Shown one piece after another: positions 24,612 through 34,768 of a stretch of DNA of 64,000 nt (its first letter is position 1; the number at the start of each line of letters is the position of its first letter). Source of the DNA: Narthecium ossifragum (lineage: Eukaryota; Streptophyta; Magnoliopsida; Dioscoreales; Nartheciaceae). A program made the position numbers and the translations under genes. The notes under the pieces are model-generated. The model saw only the letters and a list, made by a program, of their open reading frames with translations. It was not told the DNA's origin and did not search any database. Location: NCBI GenBank assembly GCA_963920575.1, contig OY986973.1:22177851-22241850 (forward strand), given 5' to 3'.

Positions 24612-25416
24612 TGTCGCGCCCCGACCCGCAGAGCGCAACCGGGCCGGGGACGCGAGGGGGAAAGAACCCACAACTACAGCCTCAACTGGTGGAAACAGTT
24701 GAGACTATGGCCAGCTGGCGAAAACAGCTGCCAACAGTCACAAGCGGAAGCAAGGGTACTAAACAACAGCTATTAACATTTATTACAAAACGGTAATAAA
24801 AGAGTTAACAGGGTTCTAGTATAACAAGCCACAAGGGATCAACAGTCCCCAAGAAGAAGCTACACCACCCACCGGGGTTTCCGCGAACGTACAAACGAAC
24901 CCATCCTGACCCTCAGACATGGTCAGGATCCGGCACGCTGCCACGAGACGACCGAGGGGGTAACACTGGAACAGATCGGCCACCTGCACCTGCAACAACC
25001 ACAGTCCAGGTAGGCATGAGCAACAGCTCAGCAGGGTCCTACTCTACCACTCTCGCTAAGAAGGCAAAACCCAAAAGAACCAACCCTGAGGCCTAGTACC
25101 GAGGCTTGCCAAGGATCCCATAAATCTCGTCAATAACCCGAAGGGTTCCTGTCCTAGGTGCGTATCTCCGATAACGCCACTGCTCAGGGGTGGGCAACTC
25201 CGACATTCCTTGACGCAGGGTGGACACGACGCAACCAGTAGGACCCCCTTCTCCAAGCGGGATCTCCGCACTTGGCGGAACAACCGAGGTTAAGACTACC
25301 ATCACTCGGTACTCTAAGCAGCAGAGTCAACACCGACCCAACCTACCCTAACATGTCTAATGCACAGGAAAACAGGGCAGGATAAGTATGATAAAGCTGT
25401 AAACAAACAACACAGC

Positions 25417-25566
25417 AAGGGCACACCTTCGGCCCATTTATACTAAACACTCCCGAGGGTCATGACTCCCTCGGTTCACCACAAAGCGGTAAGGGCATAC
25501 CATCAGCCCATTTATTCTACTCACCCCGAGAGACATCACCCTCTCGGTTCAACCACAAAGCGATAA
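25417..25566. repeat. 74-bp tandem repeat in the outer LTR
   Basis: Two diverged copies starting at 25417 and 25491, each with AAGGGCANACC, GGCCCATTTAT/TC, CCCGAG and ACCACAAAGCG, and the start of a third at about 25565. Confidence 0.8.
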
Positions 25567-25677
25567 GCATTCATGCATAATTCATTACAGGATAAACCCC
25601 GAGGGTAAAATCGTAAAAATCACATACATGCGAAGCCCCGCGGGCAAAACTCTTGAAAACCCTCTCTGCTACTGAAG

Positions 25678-25982
25678 GATCGATCCTCACCAAGGGAAGG
25701 ATCGATCATCCAAGCAACAGTGAGCTTCCCTCACTGTCGAGCCAAAGAAGATCGATCATTCCTCTTAGGAAGATCGATCTTTTTGGTGACAGAGGGCACC
25801 CTTCCAGTCGCACCAAGGAAGATCGATCCTTCCTCCCAGGAAGATCGATCATTCTCGGGACGAAGGGTAACCATGCTTACCCAGGCCCCATGATCGATCT
25901 CCTCCCATAAGAAGATCGATCATGTGCTGGGCGCAGCAAGCCAACACCAGAGGACCGATCCTTCCTCCCAGGAGGATCGATC
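25678..25982. repeat. Array of paired GATCGATC palindromes (five pairs)
   Basis: GATCGATC starts at 25678/25700, 25750/25772, 25821/25843, 25892/25914 and 25953/25975; the 25953 copy is GACCGATC. Within every pair the starts are exactly 22 bp apart (14-bp spacer). Pair-to-pair steps are 72, 71, 71 and 61 bp. Most spacers are themselves partly palindromic (for example TTCCT...AGGAA). A sixth pair with the same 22-bp step lies at 26539/26561. The 22-bp step is not a multiple of three, which speaks against a coding origin. Confidence 0.9.
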
Positions 25983-27080
25983 CTGATGGGTTCCGGCGTG
26001 CTTCCGGCCGGAGAACCGCCGGAAGACACAACCAAACCTCACCAAACTTGGTGGGTTGGTAGATCTGAGTACCACGAGGCTACTCAAGGCCTCAAAACGG
26101 GGAAACAACAACTCCACAAGGAGATTAATCACGAAAAACAAAACCGGATTAAACCCTCAAAAGCAAGCCGGGGTTTGAGTGGGATCCCTACTTCTTCAGA
26201 GCAGCTTCGATCCAAGAAGCCTAGCTAAGGATCTTCCTCGCGCCGTCACGGTTCCAACGAGCCTTCAAGCTCCAAGAACGGTGGCCGGAGGAGGGAGAAT
26301 GGAGGAGGAGAAGGAGCGGTCTGAACAGGGGAAGAAACAGAGTTCTCGCGTGGAAGAAGAAGAAGAGAGGAAGAAAGGAAGAGGGGAAAGGGCGGGTAAG
26401 GCCGGGGGAAAGCCGGCGAAGGTGGGGAAAAGTTGGGGGAGGGGAGGGAAAGTCTTCCCTCCCCTGACAGGGGAAGCGACGGCCACCGCAGTGGCCGTCC
26501 TTCGAAAGCCACCGACAGAGACTTCCAGGCACAGGCAGGATCGATCCTCCACGACCAAAGGATCGATCCTCCCTGCCCAGAAGTGCAAACTTGGGCTGGA
26601 AAACGGGCCCAAGCCCAGAACTCCCAAACTAGGTCCCACCTAACCTTTCTAACAAACACAACCATCAAGCAAGGCATGTGTGTGCACACCCAGTGTGAAA
26701 CGACCGCCAAGGCGCAATTTGATAACGCGTGAAAAGTGCACAAATCGCCCCTTTAACTAGGTCCTGTTAGCCTCCGAGCAATGCTATTTTGATTGTCTTT
26801 TTCCCATTTCAGGCTTAAGGACCCTCAGCGAAGATTAGATCAAGTTTGGTGCTAAAACGAACAAATAAAGAATCTGCGAAGTCAAAGGAGCAAAGGTGGG
26901 CCATCTTTGAAAATTAAACTGTACCTGCTTGGGAAGAACTAGATGATGTGCTATATATGGTTGGAAAGCTTTTGAAGTCTAGATTCCAGAAATTTTTACG
27001 GTTCGTGATTTGGAGTTTCCTAGAGGAAGATATGCTATTTTTAGTACAGAGGTGCAGAAGAAGCAGTTACGAAAAAACCA

Positions 27081-27182
27081 GATCGATCTGCATCCTAAAG
27101 GAGATCGATCTTGGTCGGGCATCACCCAGATTTTGAGGTCACGAATGAAGGAGATCGATCCCATTTCCAATGGAGATCGATC
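27081..27182. repeat. Two GATCGATC pairs in the inner LTR promoter
   Basis: GATCGATC starts at 27081/27103 and 27153/27175: the same 22-bp step within pairs and a 72-bp step between pairs as in the outer LTR. The second spacer has CCATT...AATGG and the first TCCT..AGGA, so the dyad symmetry is kept with different bases. The last copy ends 67 bp before the TATA box at 27250, a usual distance for an enhancer or upstream element. Confidence 0.9.
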
Positions 27183-27249
27183 TCATTTGATGCTGGGAGA
27201 AAAAAATAAAGGGCTGAGATCTAATCCGAGTTAGGGTTTTATTAAAGCC

Positions 27250-27257
27250 TATAAATA
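27250..27257 (+). promoter_or_regulatory. TATA box of the inner LTR
   Basis: TATAAATA within CCTATAAATAGG, followed about 30 bp later by the likely transcript start region (GGAGAGGATTTTTGGC). The position inside a TG...CA bounded LTR fits the U3/R border. Confidence 0.6.
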
Positions 27258-28467
27258 GGTGTTAGGAGAGGATTTTTGGCAGCCACCCAAGGACGAATTT
27301 TCCTCTCCTCCTGGGTGTTTCCTTGATTCTTCTTCCTCAATAAACATTAGGGTTAGGTCTTGAAGATAGATCCATGGCGGGAGCGCGTTATCAACCTTCC
27401 CCGATGGATCGTTTCTTCAAGATGAGTAGCTAAATCTTTATTCTAGGAAATTCTATGATGTAATAGGGAGTTTATTTCGGTTTTCCTATGGATCTGAGCA
27501 TGTACTTTATGATGGTTTAATGGATTAAATTCGGATTTTATATATCTATTGGTAATATTTCTTATGGTGAATGTATTGTTTACTCTTTGTGCCCTAATTT
27601 CGGTCTGTCTTGTCTCGGTTTTTCCGTGGGTATACAGCCGGATTTTGTGAAAACTCAAAACACAAAAGTCGTAGATCTTTGTCTTAGCTTTCTAACGAAT
27701 CTTGAATCGCCTCGTTTCGAGTTTGGATGTGAAAGTTACGCTGAGATTACGATCGCTGGTTCTGAGTATTGCATGTTAGAGGCTAGGATTAGGACTTGTT
27801 CAAGTTGCTTTCATGCTAGAACCATGTTAGATCTTTGGATTGGATTCTAAACCCTAACTTATGATTGTAGGAGTGCTAGAACCACTGCCTTAATGCTAGA
27901 ACCATTAAGACCTATGATTGTAACCTACGATTCATTCTTTATCTTTATTGATTAGGCGATCTCAAAGTGCTAGAACCACTTTGATTATTTTCCTACCAAT
28001 TATCCGCTGATTTGTTCTTCATTCCGACATAGGCTTCTAATGAATCTATGTTGAGTGATAGTGGACCTAGCCGATCTTCTATCAACCCTAGAAAACCATC
28101 TTGAACTTAATGAATTGCTCTTATCCTAGGAATGCCTGGATAACTCTCGATTACGGATTAGAACTTCCTAGAATTTTCTCCTATTGTTATTCTCCCAATT
28201 TAGTTTAAAAGACCAACTATCATCTATCTTCCTTAACTTTTGATTTAGAACTATGCACGGTAATTAGGCTTAATCCTATTTTCCCTGTGGACCGACCCGG
28301 ACTCATCGCTATCTACCCCTTAAGTAGTTAGTAGTGTTTCGGTTTATAAATTTGTAATTTTGGCGTCCTTGTTAAGGTAACGACACTTTTCAAGGCGTGT
28401 CAAAATTTCCCCAAATTGCCCTTGGGGTTAACAACAAGCCACGAGGATAGAGGGACGGGTCCTCACA

Positions 28468-28675
28468 CCTACGATGCATAAGCTTATTGGTCGGTAGTCT
28501 TTAACCCTTTGCGGCAGCTTACACTTAGGGATGAGGGAAACAAAGGTCTAGTGCCACGCCGGAGGGAGCCCAGCGGAATGGAAAAAAACCCTGCACCATC
28601 CTTACAAAAGCAGCGCCCACGATGTCCTAAAACCACACAATGAACTCTGCTGGTATACCAACCGGCCCACGACAT
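28468..28675 (-). mobile_element. LINE relic, 5' continuation of the 22165-24611 element
   Basis: The minus strand reads FVSLIPKCKLPQRVKDYRPI and SLCIVG, the conserved entry to the LINE reverse transcriptase, directly continuous with 24606 once the outer LTR is removed. It stops at about 28675, where the large MULE begins; whether the LINE once extended further is not visible. Confidence 0.85.
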
Positions 28676-29569
28676 AGATATTATACCCTTCTAAAACACC
28701 CTAATTGCATATAGGGGTATTAGGTTATAACACCATATTACCCTCCCTAATCGTCCAGAACCCCACCGATTTTGGTAAAAACCCCTGGCTTCTTCTTTCT
28801 AGGGCAAAAACCCCAAAACGCCTAAATAAGACGTGTTTGCCCTTCCCGCGGCGTTTCATTTTCCTCCCGCTCGACGACGTTTCATTCCCCAAACCGGTCG
28901 ACGCCGTTTCATTTTCCTCTCCTCTCGCCGTTTCATTTGCCATTTTCATCTTTCACCCGTCGAGATCGCTCCGTCGCACGCTTCCGGCGTCTCCATCGAC
29001 TCCATCGATTCCTGCGTCTCCATCGACTCCGGCATCTCCATCGACTCCAACTTCTCCATCGACTCCGAAGTCTTCATCGACTCTGAAGTCTTCACAAGCA
29101 CCCCCTGAGCTCCATCCCCTGAGCTCCATTTTCATCTTCGTCAACCAGAAAACCCTTTTTCAAACTTCGTCAACGATGGTGAAGAGTGCAAAGATGCCTA
29201 AAACAAAGGGAAAAAAGGTAAGTTTCGATTCTTTTCCATTTACCTATAGTTTCCGATGGATTTATCTTTAAGATTCATTTTCATCTTCCCGATTTCAGAC
29301 TTCCTCAAGATAGGTGAAGGATGTGACGAAGCCTCAGAGAAAGGAGAAGAAGGAAAGTTTTGATTCTTATGTTTGATATTCATTTTCATCTTTTCGATTT
29401 ATGCTTCCAAGTCCATTTCTATTATGTTGATTTCATGAATCTGATTGCAATGCATTTTAGGGTTTAGTAATATGTTTCGAATCACATAAAACCCTTAAAA
29501 AAGAAAAAATATGATAATGCATCAATTATTGTACTTGATTTGTTGCATTTTCATCTTTTTGTGTTCATT

Positions 29570-30030
29570 TTCATCTTTGATCATTCACTTTCATATTCAT
29601 CTTTGAGGTTTCATTTTCATATTTGAGTGTTCATTTTCATCTTTGGCTATTATTTTCATCTTTGGATGTTATTTTCATCTTTGTGAGCTTCAATTTCATC
29701 TTTGTGTGTTCATTTTCATCTTCATATGTTCATGTGTTCATGTGTTCATTTTCATCTTTGAGTATTCATTTTCATCTTCATGTGTTCATTTTCATCTTTG
29801 TGAGTTTCATGTTCATATTCATGTGCTCATTTTCATCTTCATGTGTTCATTTTCATCTTTGAGTGCTCATTTTCATCTTCATGTGTTCATTTTCATCTTT
29901 GACTGTAAATTTTCATCTTTGAGTATCATTTTCATACTCATGTGTTCATTTTCATCTTTGAGTGTTCGTTTTCATATTCATTTTCATCTTTGAGTGTTCA
30001 TTTTCAGCTTTGTGAGTGTCATTTTCATCT
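29570..30030. repeat. CATTTTCATCTTT minisatellite, intron of the ULP-like gene
   Basis: More than 20 units of CATTTTCATCTTTG plus a short variable tail (GTGTGTT, AGTGTT, ATGTGTT), unit length about 18-21 bp. The last unit runs straight into the splice acceptor (CATTTTCATCTTTCAG) of the exon starting at 30036. Confidence 0.9.
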
Positions 30031-30714
30031 TTCAGGGTACACAACAGTATAGATCAGCATTGGCAGGAATAGTATCAGCTATGGAACAAGCTCAACCACA
30101 TACCAAGCCAAAACACTTGGACTTGATGATGAAAACCCCATTTTACGCACTGTTTGAAGCGATCTACGAGGGGAAGATCACAAGAAACACGTGCACAAAA
30201 TGGGATGAGGACATCAGAACAATAATTAACCGATACAATCGGTATACTGAGACATTCAGGCTAGGAAATGAAAACCACAAGATTAGAAAGAGAGATGTTC
30301 AACTAATCTTTGGCCTGGTAGAAGGTGATAAGAAGATTAGAGTTTCCAAGGGGCCGAAGAAAAAGCCGTCAGCCTTCGGGGATAGAGTATTCAAAGGCAT
30401 AAAACAGATAAATATCAGCTCCTTGAAGAGCGAGCTAGTGAGGCAGTTTTCTGGTAAAACGAAAACAAATCAAGAGGATAGTGTAAGACTTTGTTGCCTC
30501 ATGTTGCTTGGCTCCTTTTTCTTCACTATTTCTGGCCCACAGCTTGCATGGGGCTATTTGGAGCTGGTTGAAGATTTAAACAACATGAAAAAATATGATT
30601 GGAGTGGTGCCATTTTGGAATACCTTATGGAATCAATTCATAAGAAGGTAAGCACTCCCACAAGGGTCCAAGGATGCACAACCCTCTTACTGGTATGATT
30701 TATTTTCACCATTA

Positions 30715-30835
30715 TGATTCATTTTCATCTTTCTCAATAATCTTCTTTTCTGTTCATTTTCATCTTCTATCACTCATTTTCATCTTTTTCAATCATTTTC
30801 ATCTTTGACATTCATTTTCATCTTTTAGGTTTCAT
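30715..30835. repeat. CATTTTCATCTTT minisatellite, next intron
   Basis: About six units between the exons ending at 30647 and starting at 30870. Confidence 0.85.
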
Positions 30836-31424
30836 CTTTCTAATTCACCTTCCCATGTTTTTTTTGCAGTACTGGTATTGTGAGCTCACAGGCGTGATTG
30901 CACCAATAAATAACAAACAAATCATGCCTCGATGTATAAAATGGGACCTCAACCAGAACAGGAGAGGTATCTTTGCAGGTCACGATATCATTTCAAGACC
31001 GGTGAGCTAAATCAGTTATGCATTGTATACAATTTCTTATCTTTGATCTTTCCAACTAATTTATACTAATTTCAACGGCAATTGATGTAGGCCAATCCTG
31101 AAAATCTAAATCCCACGGAAGAAGAGCTCGAAGAATATGTGAATCATCAACTCTATGATGAAGGAGATGAAGGAGATGATGAAGACAATGATGATGCTAT
31201 TGAAAAAGAAGATGAAGAAGAAGAAGAAGAACAAGAAGAACAAGAAGAACAAGACAATGATGGTGATGAAAAAGATGAAATTGTAGGAGATGACAAGCAT
31301 GAAATTGAAGGAGCATCTCCCTCACAGTCATCACATGAAAAAGAAGATTGTGGTCTGCATGATGTTGATACCCAAAGGAATGATGAGCCAAATGTACAGC
31401 CTCGGGTTGGGAATGTGAGTATAA

Positions 31425-31655
31425 TTTTAATTTTCATCTTTGTGATTTTCATTTTCATCTTTGTGTACATTTTCATCTTTGTGAGTGTAATTTCCATCGT
31501 CCTTATCCATTATCATCTATGATTGTTCATTTTCATCTTTGTGTGTCATTTTCATCTTTCTAATTATCATTTTCATCTTTTGTCATTCATTTTCATCTTT
31601 GAATTATTTATTTTCATCTTTGTGAGTGTCATTTTCATCTTCATGTGTTCATTTT
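31425..31655. repeat. CATTTTCATCTTT minisatellite, third repeat-bearing intron
   Basis: About ten units between the exons ending at 31414 and starting at 31730, same strand orientation as the others. Confidence 0.85.
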
Positions 31656-32739
31656 ACTCTTTTCAATATCTTTCCTGCGTTGAATGAACAAGTTCATTTC
31701 TTTTGTATCATTGTCGGCGAAACATACAGCCGGAGCCGGAGATTAGCATCATTGACAGCCTAAAGATTGAGATCAACGGGTTGAAAAAAGATAATGAGGG
31801 TCTGAGGGAGAAGATTGAGCTCCTTGAATGCGATAAATTGGAGATGGAGCTTTCAATGAAAAAAAAGGAAGAGGAGATCAATCAATATCCAAATGAGAAT
31901 ATGCAGATCATTATGGATAAAAAGAAGCTGGAAGAGAGGCTTCAATCACTTGAAAATCCAATCAGTGTGTCTCTCTTGATTGCTGATGTCTCTCCTCTTG
32001 AAAAAAAGATTCAACAATTGACAGGAGATCTCAAAGATAGAGATCAGACACTCTCATCTTTCAAAAACAAATTACAGCTTGCAACCGATGAGCTCAGCCA
32101 AAAGAGGCTGGAGTGCAAAGCGCACAGCGAACAAAAATCAAAGCTGTTGAAAGATGTTGAGGAACAAGAGTCCATGATCAGCAAGTTAAATGCTTAGATA
32201 AATTTGATGAGGAAGGAGCACGAAGAAACAATTCAAGATGCTCACGCACAACTGGTAGAAGAGCAAGCAAAATTTAAGAAGGAGCTCCAGTGTGCAACAG
32301 CTATTGACCCAAGCTCCATGGTATTGAGGGTAAAGTCAAAAAAGAGAAGCCTAAAAAGAGACCCAAAATACCAATACAGCAGAGGAAAGAAGGCATGTAA
32401 TAGGTATGCTGGAGATCTAAAGAAGTTGAAGACAAAGAATAAATGTCAAGGTGGCAAGGAACTCGATATTCAAGCATACAACAAATTAAGTGAAATTATT
32501 GGGGAATCTGGTGTAAGGTAACAACACAAGCTCCATTGTGAACATTTCTCTTCTTTAATATAAGAAATTTAAGTTACTGACAGTTAACATACTATGTATG
32601 CAGTGCCACAGTATGGAGAAACAAGGATGCTTTTAACAAAATTGTAGTTGCAGAAGACATCCTTGACATCCTCAATGGGGCTTACATCTCAAACAATGTA
32701 AAGCAATCATTATTGTTATCATTGTCTGACCTATTTTCA

Positions 32740-33010
32740 TATTTCTCAATTACTTATTTTTATCTTTGCCATTCATTTTCATCTGTGTCCATTTTCATCT
32801 TTGTCATTTTCATTTTCATCTTTGTCATTTTCATTTTCATCTTCGTCTGTTCATTTTCATTTTCGTCTGTTCATTTTCATCTTTGAGTGTTCATTTTCAT
32901 CTTTGAGTGTTCATTTTCATCTTCGTCTGTTCATTTTCATCTTTGAGTGTTCATTTTCATCTTTGAGTGTTCTATGAATTCTTTTTTATCTTTTGGTGAT
33001 CATTTTCACT
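32740..33010. repeat. CATTTTCATCTTT minisatellite, fourth repeat-bearing intron
   Basis: About 12 units between the exons ending at 32697 and starting at 33026. Runs of TCTTTGAGTGTTCATTTTCA and TCTTCGTCTGTTCATTTTCA alternate, suggesting expansion in blocks. Confidence 0.9.
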
Positions 33011-34064
33011 CTTCTGACCTTTCAGGTTATCGATGCGTATGCAAAAATACTTAGTGAGGAAGAGTCCATTCCTAAAACATGCTTGTTCATGGAATCAAAC
33101 TGTTGGGTATGTGCATCTTTCACATAAACTTCACCATTACTAGCATCTGTAATGATCATTACTGATGCAATTGTATATGCATATGCAGGAATTCATTGTA
33201 CACCAAAAAAATAAAGAATTCACAAAGATGGTGTACTTGAAAACTGCTGAAGCCAGTCTACAGGAGCCTCAACCTATTATTTTCTTTCCAATCTGCTCCA
33301 ATGGCCGCTTCAAAGACAGGGAGCCCAACCACTTTACACTATTAGTGCTTCATCTTGAGAATGAAAAGTGGTATTTCTATAATTCTATGAAAGAAAGAGA
33401 TGCCCGAGAGAATCCATTCTTTGAAGACGCCAAGAGCCTTGTAAGTCAAACACTCAGTACATGTATTTATGAATACCACATGGATTCAACCTTGGCTTAA
33501 TGCACATTTAAATCTTCCTTTTTCATGTAGAAAGAACACATTGAGTCGCTAGCAAAAGAATTAGTGGATGTTAGCACTCAAGATAGTATCCTCCCCATCG
33601 AGAACGTCGACGATATACCACAACAAGGATCTTCGACGTAAGTGCTTTATCATTTAATAGACTGGCAGCTCATGCATTTGTAAATCTTAAACATTAAACG
33701 CTACATGAGTCTAACTTCAGCTTTCCCAAAAAACGACAGGGCTGATTGTGCCATATTTGTCTGCTACTATATGGAGATGCTGACACTTCATCAATCAATG
33801 CCAAAAGAGTTGAAGAAAGCAGATGTCAACAAATTCAGGGCAAAGATTGTAGAGAAAGTGGTTTTGCATGATTGAAGCAAGCATAGCTAACACATTGTTA
33901 CGTCTAACTCAATTACATCTCATTGTACATTCAAAGATTGACAAATACATTATTATTTTGAAGTTCTTTATTGTATTTTCAAGTTGTAAATACAAAGATA
34001 CAGTTACATTACACTGGTATCTGATGTCTAAGATGTATTCATACCAGAAAGATCAAAATTACAA

Positions 34065-34560
34065 GCATTTTCATCTTTGTGTCATTCATTTTCATCTTCG
34101 TCTGTTCATTTTCATCTTTTTGTGTTCATTTTCATCTGTGTGTTCATTTTCATCTTTCCCAATTTCATTTTCATCTCTGACAGTCATTTTCATCTTTCTC
34201 ATGCATTTTCATCTTTATGAGTGTTATTTTCATCTATGAGTGTTCATTTTCATCTTTGTGTTCATTTTCATCTGTTTGAGTGTCATTTTCATCTGTTTGA
34301 GTGTCATTTTCATCTGTGTGTTCATTTTCATCTTTCCCAATTTCATTTTCATCTTTAGCAGTCATTTTCATCTTTCTCATGCATTTTCATCTTTATGAGT
34401 GTTATTTTCATCTTTGTGTGTTCATTTCCATCTTTCCCAAGTTAATTTTCATCTTTGTCATTCATTTTCATCTTCCTCATGCATTTTCATCTTTGTTCAT
34501 GTTATCTTCATCTTTGTGTGTTCATTTCCATCTCTCTCATTCCATTTTCATCTTTCTTAA
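34065..34560. repeat. CATTTTCATCTTT minisatellite between the two convergent genes
   Basis: About 23 units downstream of the ULP-like stop and before the end of the MURA gene. A block of about 170 bp (34140-34280 and 34310-34430) is repeated with the same series of variants. Confidence 0.9.
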
Positions 34561-34768
34561 TATATATGGTCTTTCATGTCATAAATGCATGATTTCATGC
34601 AAAAAACAAAAGCATGATTTCATCCAGAGCATTATGTATGACTCAACTGCACATCAACAAAGTAGACAAAAATGAACAGAAAATATGAAAATCTGCAATG
34701 TTCATAATTGGTTGAATAAAATCAGAATCCACTCATTTTCTTCCAATACAAAATTTCAATAAAGGATT

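Larger units (their letters stand above)
26720..28402 (+). mobile_element. Solo LTR (inner) nested in the outer LTR
   Basis: It begins TGATAACGCGTGAAAAGTG and ends CACTTTTCAAGGCGTGTCA; the two ends are imperfect inverse copies with TG...CA borders. The flanks CAATT (26715-26719) and AAATT (28403-28407) are a 5-bp target duplication with one mismatch. A TATA box (TATAAATA, 27250-27257) precedes a likely transcript start, and AATAAACATTAGGG at about 27340 resembles a poly-A signal, so the + orientation carries the promoter. Two GATCGATC pairs lie upstream of the TATA box. There is no internal coding region, so this is a solo LTR. It may be Athila/Tat-like, but that is a guess. Confidence 0.7.
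24612..28467. mobile_element. Solo-LTR-like element (outer) inserted in the LINE
   Basis: It begins TGTCGCGCCCCGACCC and ends GGGACGGGTCCTCACA, so it has the TG...CA borders of an LTR. The ends are partly inverse to one another. A 5-bp target duplication CCTAC lies at 24607-24611 and 28468-28472. Removing it rejoins the LINE reading frame as RPISLCIVG-YKVVTLILV, which proves the insertion and its exact ends. About 2.17 kb belong to this element; the rest is the inner LTR. No gag-pol is present, as expected after LTR-LTR recombination. It contains a 74-bp tandem repeat and the paired GATCGATC array. The lineage is uncertain; the long LTR would suit Tekay/Del-type Gypsy elements. Confidence 0.75.
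29176..33875 (+). pseudogene. ULP1-like cysteine protease gene (peptidase C48) of the MULE, one in-frame stop
   Basis: Exons with matching phase: 29176-29217 (MVKSAKMPKTKGKK, start uncertain), 30036-30647, 30870-31001, 31091-31414, 31730-32517, 32604-32697, 33026-33106, 33189-33440, 33531-33637 and 33740-33875 (TGA). The N-terminal part resembles the DUF1985-type domain found in transposon ULPs. Then come an acidic DE-rich stretch (31139-31290), a coiled coil (31760-32300) and a C48 peptidase domain. Catalytic candidates are His at 33330 (NHFTLLVL), Gln in IPQQGSS and Cys at 33747 (DCAIFVCYY). The usual catalytic Asp is Asn (FYNSM, 33381). A single TAG at 32195-32197 splits the coiled coil; every other splice and frame is preserved. 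Whether exon 2, with an in-frame TAG near 29311, is used is unclear. ULP1 family members cleave SUMO; transposon copies have unknown substrates. Confidence 0.8.

Noticed and set aside
25653..25910. Open frame across the GATCGATC array as a protein-coding repeat
   Set aside because: The 22-bp and 71-72-bp steps are not multiples of three, the frame is short, and it lies inside an LTR. The pattern is at the DNA level.
28705..29271. 188-aa frame (PSTPSIPASPSTP repeats) as an independent protein
   Set aside because: It covers the GC-rich leader of the ULP-like gene; the Ser/Pro repeats come from a short DNA repeat (TCCATCGACTCC).
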